From contig NC_091972.1 of assembly GCF_036711975.1 (NCBI RefSeq), positions 35,035,001 through 35,099,000 of the forward strand: DNA of 64,000 bases. The letters run 5' to 3'. Positions 1 to 11,345 of this stretch are shown here, one piece after another. Position 1 is the stretch's first letter. Each line of letters begins with the position of its first letter. Below the pieces are notes generated by a model. That model made no database searches. It worked only from the letters and a program-made list of their open reading frames with translations, and was not told the DNA's origin. A program made the translations under genes and the position numbers. Source of the stretch: Onthophagus taurus (lineage: Eukaryota; Arthropoda; Insecta; Coleoptera; Scarabaeidae).

Positions 1-276
1 CCATTTATCAGGTTGGGCAGTAATACTTCTTTTCCTTCCTTCCGTTATATTGCCATGATTGATATCATTTTCTGTTAATGTCTCATCCTGTTTTGTTTTT
101 TCATCTTTTTCAGCATTATTTCCTTGCTCTTCGTCGCTATCTGATGTACCATTTTCCTTTTTAGGTTCGTAGTCATCGTCATTAAAATCATTGTTAACAC
201 ATTCTTCGTCTTTTCGTGCATCTAGCTCCAACATTTGAACAACTCTTAATTCCTCAATTATAATATTTTCAACAGG
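1..276 (-). CDS. Partial acidic N-terminal coding piece, runs off left edge
   Basis: The minus strand is open from 276 to the window edge, with the first ATG at 234. The peptide is very acidic and polar (runs of D, E, N and K) and ends in a basic stretch reading GRKRSITAQPDKW. I do not recognise it as a host gene. The basic stretch resembles in spacing and composition the GRKRERDEDSWKQN stretch encoded by the transposon at 6.66-9.78 kb, where it also follows a low-complexity leader. My inference is that this may be the N-terminus of a related transposon protein. It could equally be the start of a nuclear host protein or an internal exon. No signal peptide or membrane segment is seen. Confidence 0.4.
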
Positions 277-3200
277 TTACAGATGGCTTATATCCTTCAG
301 CTCCTCTAGCTTCAAATTCGTAATTACATTCAAATTAATTAAAACGCAAACAATGTTAGCATAGTAATGCAAAATAAATAAGTACAAATATTTTTTGTTA
401 AATATAATAGACTTCGTTATTATACATAATAATTTAATATACTTACCGTAACTATTTTCATTACTCAGTAAATTTATAGATATCAAGTACTAGTTTAAAC
501 ACACTTTTGACACAGAAATCCACATGTATAATTCTGTAGATTTCATAAAAATATAATAACACAATTTTGGATTTTTTGTGGGTTACAAGGCATTAGAATT
601 TCACAGACGATATGATTCAATAAATAAATAAAACAATATTAAATAATATTAAAAACAGTCAAAATAAATATGTATGTCACAAATTAAAATTTTGACGTAA
701 GTTATATCTTTATAACGATTTGTTAATTTGTGATTTTTTGTTTTCACTTACATAGATTTTGGCTGATGATGATTTAAAAGTTGAAACCTGTACCAATAAA
801 CATTAAAATACAAGCAGTAAGAAGTTTTATATAAAATAATTTACTTCATACATTTGGATTAACTCCAACAAATTAAAACGTAAATTAAAATAACGTAATC
901 TTTCAAATGAACCATAAAGAATAGGTTCATTAGTGTCATTTCTAAACGTGATGTGTGCTTTAAAGGCTACAAGAGTAAAGTAGCGCCAATGTACGAGATC
1001 GTCTAACAAAACGGATGAGGTGAAAGTATTGGTAAATCTCTTTTAGATAGGGCAACATTACTTGACCTTAGCCCCCGCATCAACTTTCGTGAGCAACCGA
1101 AAATTGATACGACACGATGAACGCGTCTTAAAACGATTTATTACCTCATTTACATCCGATTCTTGAACCTATCCCCATATAGTTCTATTCGATTATAGAG
1201 GAAGTAACTATGAAGTTTCACTTTGAATCGGGTAATCAATAATAAATCTATCACGATTCCTACCACGATCCAGTTTATTGTATAACGAGTCGTAAATGCT
1301 AAATTATAATGTATCCTAATTAAGATATATGATATTCGGAAACATTTTTGTCAGTCGAGTCTGACGTTTTTTAAAAATGTCTTATACTTTTTGGGCCATA
1401 ATTTTAGCCGTGTTAATATCGTTAACTTTAGGAGAATTTGTATTTCACATTATCTTATATATTTCCGAATATATTTCTTAAAAAATCAAGAATGATTGGA
1501 ATTAACACCATTTCCTATTTTGCACTTAATTTATAATTTACACTTATATTAAACATCTATTTCCTTAATACCCTCTTCGAACGATTACAATTTCCCACAT
1601 ATTACGTTAATTATAAACTCATACAAGGAAGTATTTAATGAAGACAATTCGCACCAATCCAAATCAACCAATCCGCTTGTATTAGATGGAGTTTACTTGA
1701 TTATATTCACCTGTAATTAAAGATCTCGAAGCAGTGAAGAAATCAATTTGCTTTGTCCGATGCCCTCTTAAGCAATACTTACTTATACAAAAGTGATGAT
1801 TCGAAGAAGTAAAAGAAGAGAATGAAATCGAACTAAGCCGCAAATGCTTATTGCGTGCAACACTGCGTAAGTAATCATATAATAGCTGAATGTTAACGCA
1901 ATTCACGAACGTTCGCCTTGCAAATATCGCGTTCTTTTACGTCTATTTAACGGCAGATTAACAGAAGAAAATGGAGTTTTCTATTTGTTGATTGGTCCGC
2001 GGTAAAGAAGGATTAAAGTCATTCAGTCGTTCGTAGTTTGTAAGATTGCAAAGTGTTCCTCGGATAATTAATGGTCATTTAAACATCTTGGTCACTGTCT
2101 AATTATCTGCTTTCGTATTTGGACGTATGCTGGGAAGTAATCATCATTAAAATACTAAAACGTCGAAGCACTCTCAAAAACATCTCGATTCGGTCATGTT
2201 TTACTTATTCAATTTAATTTCAAATGTGTTAAGCAATAATTTTAAATAAAATTTTAAACACTTACAATAGGCTCATCTTTGTATTGTATCTTTAACATTC
2301 TTTTATCCCATTTAAATGTTAAGAAAAGAAAAGGGTAATGTTCTTCGACATTTACCATTTACCTATTTCTTTTGTAAAGAAATCATTTAGTTAGTAACCT
2401 TTTTTCAATCAATCAATTGACGGATGACTAAAATTAGAAGGTCGACAGATTGACTCATCCTTCACCTGATTCTTTTAAGTCGCCGGTGATGCGCATATTG
2501 ATGGGCATTTCTCAACGTCTTTTACGGTACCCAAATGCTTTACAGAAGATCCGAAAACGACGCGCGGATATTTTCGCCATAAGTAAATTAATGAACGTCG
2601 AACCGTAATTGGTTTGTTACAATGAGTCGTACGTCTGGTAATTGACGATTTGTATGCGCAAGAACTCAAGAAAAACCAATAAGGAAGTTAAAATCGGACA
2701 CAATTGTCATCAGACTGGAAATGTCGCGTCGATGCAATGATTAATGATCACCAGATGTGGTTTGCTTTATTGAGAAGAAATGTTAAAAGCTTCTAAATTG
2801 ATGTTTAGGAATATTGTAAATTTGTTTTCTTTAATTTTCTATATATATTCAATGAATAAATTACCCTTAAAATTTCATCGCTATATCTGCAACGTATAAG
2901 AAATATATGTATATTGATTAAAAATAGAAAGATTAAACTTAAACTATTCGAAATATAGAGGGTGCCCATTATGTATGGAAGGGAGATACAGGATGTGGTC
3001 AGATGGACAAGATAGAGGAGATGCTGGGGTGATCATATTGAAAGGGAGGGTGAGGAAAGATTGGCAAAGAAAATCCAAACGGAAAAACCAGGCGACTCCC
3101 AGAAAGACCACATAAACGCTGGCATTGGCAGAATTGGACGTCGTCATCACAAGATAACAATCCATAGGAACGGAAGTGGGAAGAGAAATGAAAAAAAAGG

Positions 3201-3364
3201 CAGGGCTACTCTCTAAAGTAAGAAGAATTTAATGTTTCATTCAAATATTAGTACAATATACTAATATATAATCTGATCCATTGTTGATCAGAATGTTTTG
3301 CTTAAAATGTCAATACTTAGCGGCATTGTGAAAAACGTGTGTCAAGCTATTTAGTCTGTTATGA
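277..3364. other. No gene seen
   Basis: AT-rich DNA of about 3.1 kb. The short open frames here have no recognisable domain and no coding-like continuity. I see no RNA gene. A promoter or leader exon for the piece at the left edge could lie here but nothing marks it. Confidence 0.5.
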
Positions 3365-3449
3365 GAACAGAGCAGCATTTCTTAAACTTTTTGATGAGTG
3401 AACCCTTTTTAATGACCACATTTATCGTGAAACCCTGTTATCATTCAAT

Positions 3450-4364
3450 AGCTTTGTTCGTTGGGACTGCACTACTCTGCACAACATGGCACTCGTATGA
3501 CGTCATAGTGCAATGAAGTGGAAGTCAGTGCAACGTCATGTCAACTTAGTGTCGGTCAGAAAAGTGTATAAACCGTGGTCGCAACGAACAGATTTTTATA
3601 AAAAAAAATGTATAATATTTGAAATGAACGAACAGGAGATTGTCAGCGAAATACTCGTGGAAAATGAAATCATTGCAGAATGTTTTTTAGTAGCGATTCA
3701 TCAATTATTATTATATTATTATTATTATTTTTTTCAATTATTAGCGAAATATATTTTCTACACCAAACTACTAACCCTTATTAGTTCTTTTAAAAGTACT
3801 ACTTAACGTATAAAGAAATCACATGCTAAATTGCACCAAAATCGATAAGCAGTACTTGAAAAAAAAAATTGGGGTGGTGAGGGTAGTTAACCCCAGCCAC
3901 CCTTAAATGAGAAAAAACACATAATTAATATTTTTAAATGTACTATAAGTGTATTTAATGAAGCCAAAATCGACAGGGTAGTTTTTAAATTATTCCAAAA
4001 AAGTAGGGGTAGTTTTCTACTGCCTCTACTGGGATTGAATGTACTATGTTCTCTAATACAACAAATATTAATTATTATAAGGTTTTATTTCTTAATATTT
4101 AATATTAATATTAATTATTACAAAACACGCTTTCAAATATTCCGCCATTTTAGTTACACTGCATTAAACTGCACTTATTGAACTTAATCGAAAACAGGTG
4201 CAACAAAATCTGCACTAACTTGCACCGGCTGCACTAAATTGCACTGCACATGGCCTAACGAACAGTATGAGTGCAACTGCACTATCCCCAACGAACACAT
4301 AACATCTGCACTAAACTGCTTAGTGCAAGTGAGTGCAAGTAGTGTAGTCCCAACGAACAAAGCT
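3450..4364. mobile_element. Non-autonomous TIR element nested in the hAT element
   Basis: About 0.9 kb bounded by inverted copies of AGCTTTGTTCGTTGGGACT. The subterminal regions carry many TGCAC/GTGCA repeats and extra copies of the AACGAAC core (for example near 4257 and 4293), a usual arrangement of transposase-binding sites. The AGCT at each end is self-complementary, so the exact boundary and target duplication cannot be fixed. The open frame at 3513-3806 has no recognisable domain, so the element looks non-autonomous. Superfamily not identified. Confidence 0.6.
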
Positions 4365-4452
4365 TATAATTAGAGTTATTTTAAATAATTTGTATTTGCT
4401 TCAAAAAGTACTTTCAAAATTAATACAAAAGTTATTAAAATAACGTTTAATA

Positions 4453-6089
4453 GGAAGAATGGCGCTGCGTTTTATTAGCGCAGATATACTTAATATTACG
4501 CTTTATGGATGAAAGTTGAATTCTCATGTCAGGTTCGGCGTCAAGTTTGTTTCGATATTTATTTTTTATCGACACATAAGGTGATAATTCCATTTCACAC
4601 ATATATGTAGTAGCAACACGCCCTTTTGCGACAATAGAGGATATTCATCATTTAAGCTGCACCAAAATTGCACTAACACCATTGATTTAAATTTTTCTTG
4701 CAACGATGAATAAGATGTCATTTCAATCAAAGTTTCATATTTTTTTGACGACATGGTTGAAGGTACTGTAGATAATGAATGGATTTTCAATCCACAGTTC
4801 TTGTTGATATTTAATCTGCCCGTCATTCGGAAAATATTCATTAAAAGCTTCACTTAAAAACCTTTCAGATGTTGAAGAACTTCTTCAATAAATGTCTGCC
4901 CTATTTCAATCTTTTCCTCTTCCAAAAAGTCTTTTATAGTTGGGAAGCTATCATATTCATTGGAGCAAATTATTCAAAATTCTATCTTTTTCTTGAAAGC
5001 AAGAATTTTTTCGGTAGCAATAAATACATTTACCTGTTTGCTCTGAAGTATTAAATTAAAATTATTAATCTTCGTAAAAATGTCGCTTAAACATGCAATT
5101 TTAAGCAGCCAATTTTTATCAAATAATCGATCTTTCAATTGGAAATTATGTTCTAAAAAAAGCATGTAGTTCGTCCCTTAGTTTCAACAAAACGGGTTAG
5201 TATCTTTCCTCGTGACAACCATCTGACTTCAGTATGTACAGAAGAGATATCGAATAAACGATTATTTAGAGGCCGAGATTTTATGAAGTTAATGATTTTG
5301 ACCACCTCATCGAGAGCCTTCTTACAACTGGGGGATAATTTCTTTGCAGCAAGTGTATATGAAGCACACAGTGACTGCTAGAACAGTTTTTTGCGATATT
5401 TTTAATAAGCTGTACAGCCGCATTAATTGTGCCACTTATGGTTTTTGCTCTATTTGTACAGATATCGATGCAGTTGTCTCATAGTATTTCATTGTGTTCA
5501 AGAAAAGAATTTAGGAGACTAAATATTTCTAGTCCAGTAGTATGTGTTGCCAGAGATTTCCATAACAGAAGATCCTCTGATATTGCGTTTTCATGCTGGT
5601 ACCTAACGATGACAATTAATATTGCGAGACCAGCTACATCGGTAGATTCGTCCATTTGTAATGCAAATTTGCATGATTTCAGGCGAAAAGTAAGTTCATT
5701 CAACTTCTGATGCGCTGAACTATCGTGTCATTCGATAGTGGGATCTTACCTATTTCTTCTGCTAATTTTTCATCTAACATACATTTTACCATATCGCAAG
5801 GTTTTATTAGATTTTCCGCAATTGAGCAGGCTTCACCGCGTTGAGCTATTTGATAACTGACCAAGTAAGAAGCCTCAGTTGCTTTTTCATTAATCGTTTT
5901 TGTGGTTTGAACCATAAATGTTTTTAATTTTACAAATTCGTCACAATTTCGCTTGAAAAATTCAACATTTTTTTCTTTAAGGTCCCTATGAACAGATTCC
6001 AAATGTCGACGCATCTTAGCTGGAGCCATAGATCTATTTGGAAGAACAATCCTGCATATAACGCACTGCGGATTAGCATTACTGTTCAT
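4453..6089 (-). pseudogene. hAT transposase pseudogene (BED finger to hATC domain)
   Basis: Read from 6089 leftward, the frame starts with a BED-type zinc finger (C..C then H....H spacing in the first 40 residues: CVICRIVLPNRS..., HLESVH). It continues with a region typical of vertebrate and insect ZBED/SCAND3-like hAT transposases, including LQMDESTDVAG, the D-containing start of the RNase-H-like core. Further left come SVHTEVRWLSRGK-like sequence near 5215-5260 and the hATC dimerisation block (FWCSLNDEYPLL) near 4640-4680, with a stop at about 4453. Frames break near 5700, 5420, 5170 and 4860, so no full protein can be made. Family knowledge: hAT transposases cut and paste the element in the nucleus. 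Confidence 0.75.
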
Positions 6090-6776
6090 AAATCCTAAGG
6101 ATATGTAACTTTCATTACACCTCCTGTTTTTTAGTAACTATTTTGGATTCAACACTTGTAGAAGCATTTATAACTGGCTTATTTTCTTTTGAGGCGATTT
6201 GATTTGTATCGGTGTCATTGTTTTCATCACTATGTTTTTTAAAACAGCTAGACGTTAAACCTGATGTTATGTAAAAAGTATCACGTACGATTCACGGAAC
6301 CCTTAAGTGTTTTCCACGGAACCCTGGGTTCCGCGGAACAGTTTAAGAAACGCTGGATTAGAGTGTATAACCATACCTGCACATACAAACTTTAAATCCT
6401 CTTACAATTAGTTTCATGCGCTGGGTAAATACCCGGCGGGTAGGTATTTATCCGGGTATTTACCCCGGTCCAGGGTAAATACCCAAACCGTACGTATAAA
6501 AATAATGCAAGTAAACATATAACAGATTCGGAAAAAAATTAAGAGTAAGATCATAGACGTTGAAGACGAGGAATGGTCAACGATCGAAGACGTATTTATC
6601 ATCACAGAAATATGTTGTAATTTAGAGATAGACAATGGATTTATTTTAGACAATTAAAAGCAATATGAGTGGGTCAGAAGGAAAGTGAACCAAGTCTATT
6701 TTTTTCTAAAATTTAGTTAAGAGTATACTTAGGTCCATTTGAATAGTTATAATTTTATGTGCTGACTTATTCAATA

Positions 6777-7101
6777 CAGTAAAACCTCGACTTACGCGAC
6801 CCCGTCTTACGCGACCCCGTACTTACGCGCTTTGAGCGTGCTTTGAACGCGCTTTGAGGTTTTCGACATAGGAATTTATTTTTGATCTAAAAAAAGAGAT
6901 CGAGACATGTTAGCTACTTTTTTTCTAACTGGTATAGTTTTTGAGATAGCCTATTCGGACATCAAATTTGAACCATCCTGTACATACATTTTTTACATCC
7001 TTGATTTTATAATGTGTATTTATCGAATTTAGACTTACACGATTTTCGATTTACGCGGCTACTGTCAGTCCCACCTATCGCGTAACTACGGGGTATTACT
7101 G
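6777..7101. mobile_element. pogo/Tigger-like MITE
   Basis: A 325-bp segment with inverted ends: CAGTAAAACCTCGACTTACG on the left and CAGTAATACCCCGTAGTTACG read inward on the right, flanked on both sides by TA (6775-6776 and 7102-7103). The CAGTA start and TA duplication are typical of pogo/Tigger-class Tc1-mariner elements. No transposase inside. Confidence 0.75.
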
Positions 7102-7315
7102 TACTTAATTCATCAGGTTACTAATAATGTACGCTAGTTCACTTTAATACTGAATGATTTGTACCATTTTTCATTGAAAAAATGAACCAAGTCCAAGTAG
7201 CTTAAGATTCTGTGATAAAGTGGGCTAAGTCAGAACTCTCAACTATCGCTGACAGCTCTGTTTATAATCTGTCATTGCAATCTTCATGTGAATTTCTTGT
7301 GTGGTTAATTTAGTG

Positions 7316-9373
7316 ATGGATTTGAACACAGGTTCTAATAAAGAATTCGAAGACTTAAGTCTTTCTGACCATGGTATGTACATAAACAGTAAAAATTCGT
7401 TATAACACTCTTCTAAGGACATAAGAAAAAGAGCGCCATAACCGGGAAAACGCTATAACCGAGAAATCATAAAGATGCTAAAACTTACTTTTAAATTTCT
7501 ATCCGTTTAAACAAAAAGTTTACTTTTGTAAAATCCGAAAACCACAACAGATATGTTTATTTTCAAAAAGAGACGGTAACAAATATCTCCATCGAAGCAT
7601 TATAACCGGGAATTCGGAGCGTTATAAGTTATAACGAATTAGTTTTGTGTGGAAAATCATCATTTGGGTCCGGGATCACAGAATAAGAGCGTTTAAAACC
7701 GTGAAAACTTATGAACGGGAGCGTTATAACGAAATTTTACTGTGTAATACACACGTTTCCAACATAATAAAACTACTATAGATACTATTTTAGATTTTTG
7801 TAATAATAATAATAAAGAAACAGTATCAACTATTATTTCGTCAGTTTCGCTGTTAGATATAGAAGAATGTAATAGTGCTGTTGATGATGTACCTTCTACT
7901 TGCACTAGTATTAGTAGAAAGAAAAGATATAAGCAAATAGGTCGTAAGCGAGAAAGAGATGAAGATTCTTGGAAACAAAATGTTAATAAGTTACTCAGAA
8001 ATAGTGGTCAAGCCTACACTACGCGTAAAGGTAAATCCATGCCGACAAAACAATTTAAACAGAATTATGATTGTAAGTGTCCAGCGAAATGTAAAGATAA
8101 AGTGACAGAAGAGCAGCGCGAAATGTTTTTCACTTCATTTTGGAAGCTTAAAGATTATTCAAAGCAAAATACATTTCTACGAGGCGCTATAAAGATCAAA
8201 GTACCACAAAGATCTCGTATTAGGGATGGAAGTAGAGGCTTTCGGTCACGTACTTTTGAATACCATAAACCTCAGTTGGGGTAGGGTGTACAGGTGCTTA
8301 ACAAAACATGAGGTACACGCTGTATTGGATTCACGTAGGAGGCATCCGTCAAGTAACAAAATTGATCAAACTGAAATCCGATCACATATTCAGTCATTCC
8401 CTGCATTTACCAGCCACTACACACGTCATCAGAATCCTAATAGGAAATATTTAAATTCCGAATTGTCAATAAAGAAAATGTACGAGTTGTATGTAGACAA
8501 ATGTCAATTAGAAGGAAAAATTCCATGTAAGGAAAAATATTACTATAATGTTTTCACTACAAAGTATAATTTGCATTTTAAAATACCCTACAAAGACACA
8601 TGCAAGAAATGTGACCAATGGAATATTGCTTTGGCTTCAGAAAAAGATCTATCTATTATAACAAAAATAGAGACTGAAAGAAAAATGCATTTGTCTCAAG
8701 CAGAAAAAATTAGAAATGAGTTGAAGAATGAGGCTTCACAAGTTTCAGAAAATTATTATGCTTGTACGTTTGACTTGCAGAAGGCTCTAGCATTTCCAAA
8801 ACTAACCACGTCCGTCGCTTATTATAAACGAAATTTGTACATGTATAATTGCGGTGTTCATCCTTTAATTAATTCCGGACCACCTGAAATGTTTGTATGG
8901 AATGAAACAGAGTGAGGCAGCTTAAAAGCTCAAGAAAGAAAACGCCATATAAGGTCACTGAGCTTAAATTCAATGATTTTTTGTCAACCAAAAATTTATT
9001 AGAGCACATTACTAATAGAAAAATAAATACCAACAAAGCACCTGTAAATTGGTTGAAGATTCAACGACTTCAGTTCAAAAGAGGACACCCATTTTCAATA
9101 TTTTATAAGGACACAGCTGATAACTTACTTCCATTCAAAGAAATTAACATAAAAAGAAACAACAAAAATGGTAGAAATCTTTCTTCGTTGGCATCAATAG
9201 ATCAAAAACCGCTCTACAACGCTAGGCGCCGTATAACTGATATTAAGAAAAAAGATATGATTTCATTACTTCCTTTCATACCTCCAATCTACCACAACTT
9301 TTATAAGTCATTACCTGTTCAAACGAATACTAGATCGAGTAAAATTCCAGAGGAGCACATACTTTATGAATAA
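7316..9373 (+). pseudogene. Orphan transposase-like gene of the 3.1-kb TIR element, broken
   Basis: ATG at 7316 begins a short acidic exon that runs into a possible donor (GTATGT near 7374). Coding resumes after the second MITE, near 7743. It reads through a basic block (GRKRERDEDSWKQN), then a Cys-rich block (YDCKCPAKCKDK, about 8070-8100), to a frameshift near 8225. The second frame (to 8914) has KIPYKDTCKKCDQWN and CTFDLQKALAFPK. The third (to 9373) has a C-terminal tail ending near LLPFIPPIYHNFYKSLP. I recognise this as a protein type found in many copies in arthropod and cnidarian genomes, usually annotated only as uncharacterised. The piece between VWNET (about 8910) and YKVTELKF (about 8950), where an RNase-H-like core would be expected, is missing. 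A transposase role is inference from the TIRs and copy number. Confidence 0.65.
7387..7742. mobile_element. Second pogo/Tigger-like MITE
   Basis: About 356 bp with inverted ends CAGTAAAAATTCGTTATAAC and, read inward from the right, CAGTAAAATTTCGTTATAAC. Internal copies of cgttataac and ataaccggg motifs recur. No coding capacity. It splits the 5' part of the orphan gene that starts at 7316, so it is younger than that gene or sits in its first intron. Confidence 0.7.
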
Positions 9374-11345
9374 AATTGTTGTTTTTTCTAGTATTTTAAT
9401 TTATTTTGTGAGGTTAACTCTAAACTGTACTACTTTTCTTACATTTTCCTTAAGAAAAATGTTTCTATAAAAGAAATTGTCATTACTTTTTCACACCGTA
9501 TTAATAGTTGGACTTGATCGAATTGCGGTAAAAAAAAATCAGAGTAAAAGTAAACTAAGTCCACATTTCTTTCTTTTAACCAGTTGTATAGCTAAAATAA
9601 TGAAGTTTCTTTTAAATAACACCTAAGTAACAATAGTGTAGATACTTATTTATAAAAAATATCAACTTTAAAAATTTCGTTGCCTATTACAAAAAATTAG
9701 TAAATGGATCGAAATCAAACGGTCCGTTTTCTCGAAACGAACTTAAGTGGACTTGGTTCACTTTACTTCTGACCCACTCATATATAACATAAACAACAAC
9801 ATAATGTACATTCATTAAGTCTAAAAAGGGTTATCGACCAAAGTCCTTCCGCCCATTGTAATTTAGATTAGATCAAGTTATTATGATTAAAACTTTATAT
9901 TATTTAGCGATTATTGTTTTATTTGTATGAGTTTTTATATAAATACCATTATTATTGCTTTTTATTAAAATAAAACTTTTAGTTTTGAATTAAACTTGTT
10001 TATTTTTTTAGTGGTCTTTGTACTGTTTTTAAATTTTATAAATACCTCTAAATACCCATCTTGGGTAAATACCCGCGGGTATATATCCAGGGAATTTTAC
10101 CTTGAAAATAAATACTCGATGTGGTACGCATACCATTTATTTATTGTTTTGGTATTAAAATAGAAATTAATAATATTACTAATTGTTTTTTATAAACATG
10201 GTAACAAATATCTTAGAAATATTAAAAGGTAATTTGATAATAGAATACACTAATAGCAATGAAAATGCTCCGGACAACTATTCCCCCTTTCTATGAAAAA
10301 GAACATTTATTGAAATTAAAATGAACACGCCTTTTTTTGGCTATATCGTTAGTAATAATGCCACTTCTTAAATTGTTATTTAATATGAAGGCAGGCTTCA
10401 AAAGATCAATATTTACTGAAAATTTTATATTGTTATGACGCATAATAAAGGTTTTTGGAAATTTTTTAATAACTTTATAAGGTCCTTCGTATTTACTTCT
10501 AAGCGTATATTTCGAACCTTCAATTTTCAGAAAAATGTAATTAGAATTAAATAAATCTTTTTGAATGAAAGGATGATGGAATAGGTTTTAGAGAAAAAAA
10601 GGTTTGGCTTAAACTAGAAAGGAGTGGTTTAATTTCTGCTGTGGAATGTGAATCCATAAAAAATTTGCCGGGTAGTTTAAGCGGCTAGCCATACAATAGT
10701 TTTGTAGAAGAGCAACCAAGATCTTCTTTTAGAGAACACCGAAGTCCTAAAAGAATAATGGGCAGATCGTTATTCCATCTGTTACCAGCTCCGCGGACAG
10801 TAATGGCTGTTTTGAGAGTTCTATGAAATCTGTTCAACATACCATTACCTTGGGGCTGGTAAAAGAAAGCTCGAATTTGGTTGGTCCCTAAAAGGTTATT
10901 GAATTGCCGAAACAGTTTGGATTCAAATTGCCTTCCCTCATCATGTGTTGCAGGGTGAGATACCAAATCTCGAAAAATAGTTGCGTAGAAGTGTGTGAGC
11001 GATAGTAAAAGTAGTGTCTTTGACAGCATAAACAAGGCAAGGTACTCGAGGGCCTACTAAATCTAGGTGAATGTGTTCAAATCTGCCTCTCGGAATAGGA
11101 ATTTTCTGAAGAGGAGGATTTGGTATATTTTAACTTTTGCACGTTGTAATGTAGGCAAGTTTTTGTCTATACATTTACACTTCTGGCCATGTGAGGCTAA
11201 TAGAAACGGGGGTTTAAACTGTAAAGGGTTGAACCAAAACCAGGATGAGAAATATTGTGAAATTGGTCAAATATAATTTTTCTTAATTTTTTAGGTACAT
11301 ATAGTATCGTGATTCATCAAAAGAAGTTTCGCATCAAACCTTATA

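Larger units (their letters stand above)
3373..6355 (-). mobile_element. hAT (Charlie-like) DNA transposon remnant
   Basis: The ends are inverted copies of a short terminal repeat, CAGC followed by TTTCTTAAAC on the left and CAGCGTTTCTTAAAC on the right (read inward). The flanking 8-mers gaacagag (3365-3372) and gattagag (6356-6363) differ at two positions, as expected for an aged 8-bp hAT target duplication. Between the ends lies a decayed hAT transposase on the minus strand. A second element is inserted near the left end (3450-4364). Confidence 0.72.
6664..9783 (+). mobile_element. 3.1-kb TIR transposon with orphan transposase-like gene
   Basis: The ends are inverted copies of ATATGAGTGGGTCAGAAG followed by matching GTGAACCAAGTC blocks (right end about 9742-9783). 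Inside is a plus-strand gene remnant (7316-9373) and two pogo-type MITEs (6777-7101, 7387-7742). The target duplication is ambiguous because the flanks are TA-rich. The element lies within the GGGTAAATACCC pair, so it is a later insertion. Confidence 0.7.
6418..10105. mobile_element. Outer inverted-repeat pair, probable DNA transposon
   Basis: Two GGGTAAATACCC-rich segments face each other at 6418-6490 and 10048-10105. Each is itself partly palindromic (GGGTATTTACCC units). I infer the ends of an older DNA transposon that was later split by the element at 6664-9783. The short plus-strand frame ending near 6657 (acidic, ending GFILDN and a stop) may be the tail of its transposase, but I cannot name the family. 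Confidence 0.4.

Noticed and set aside
2944-3165. Minus-strand open frame
   Set aside because: No domain, no coding context, low-complexity translation.
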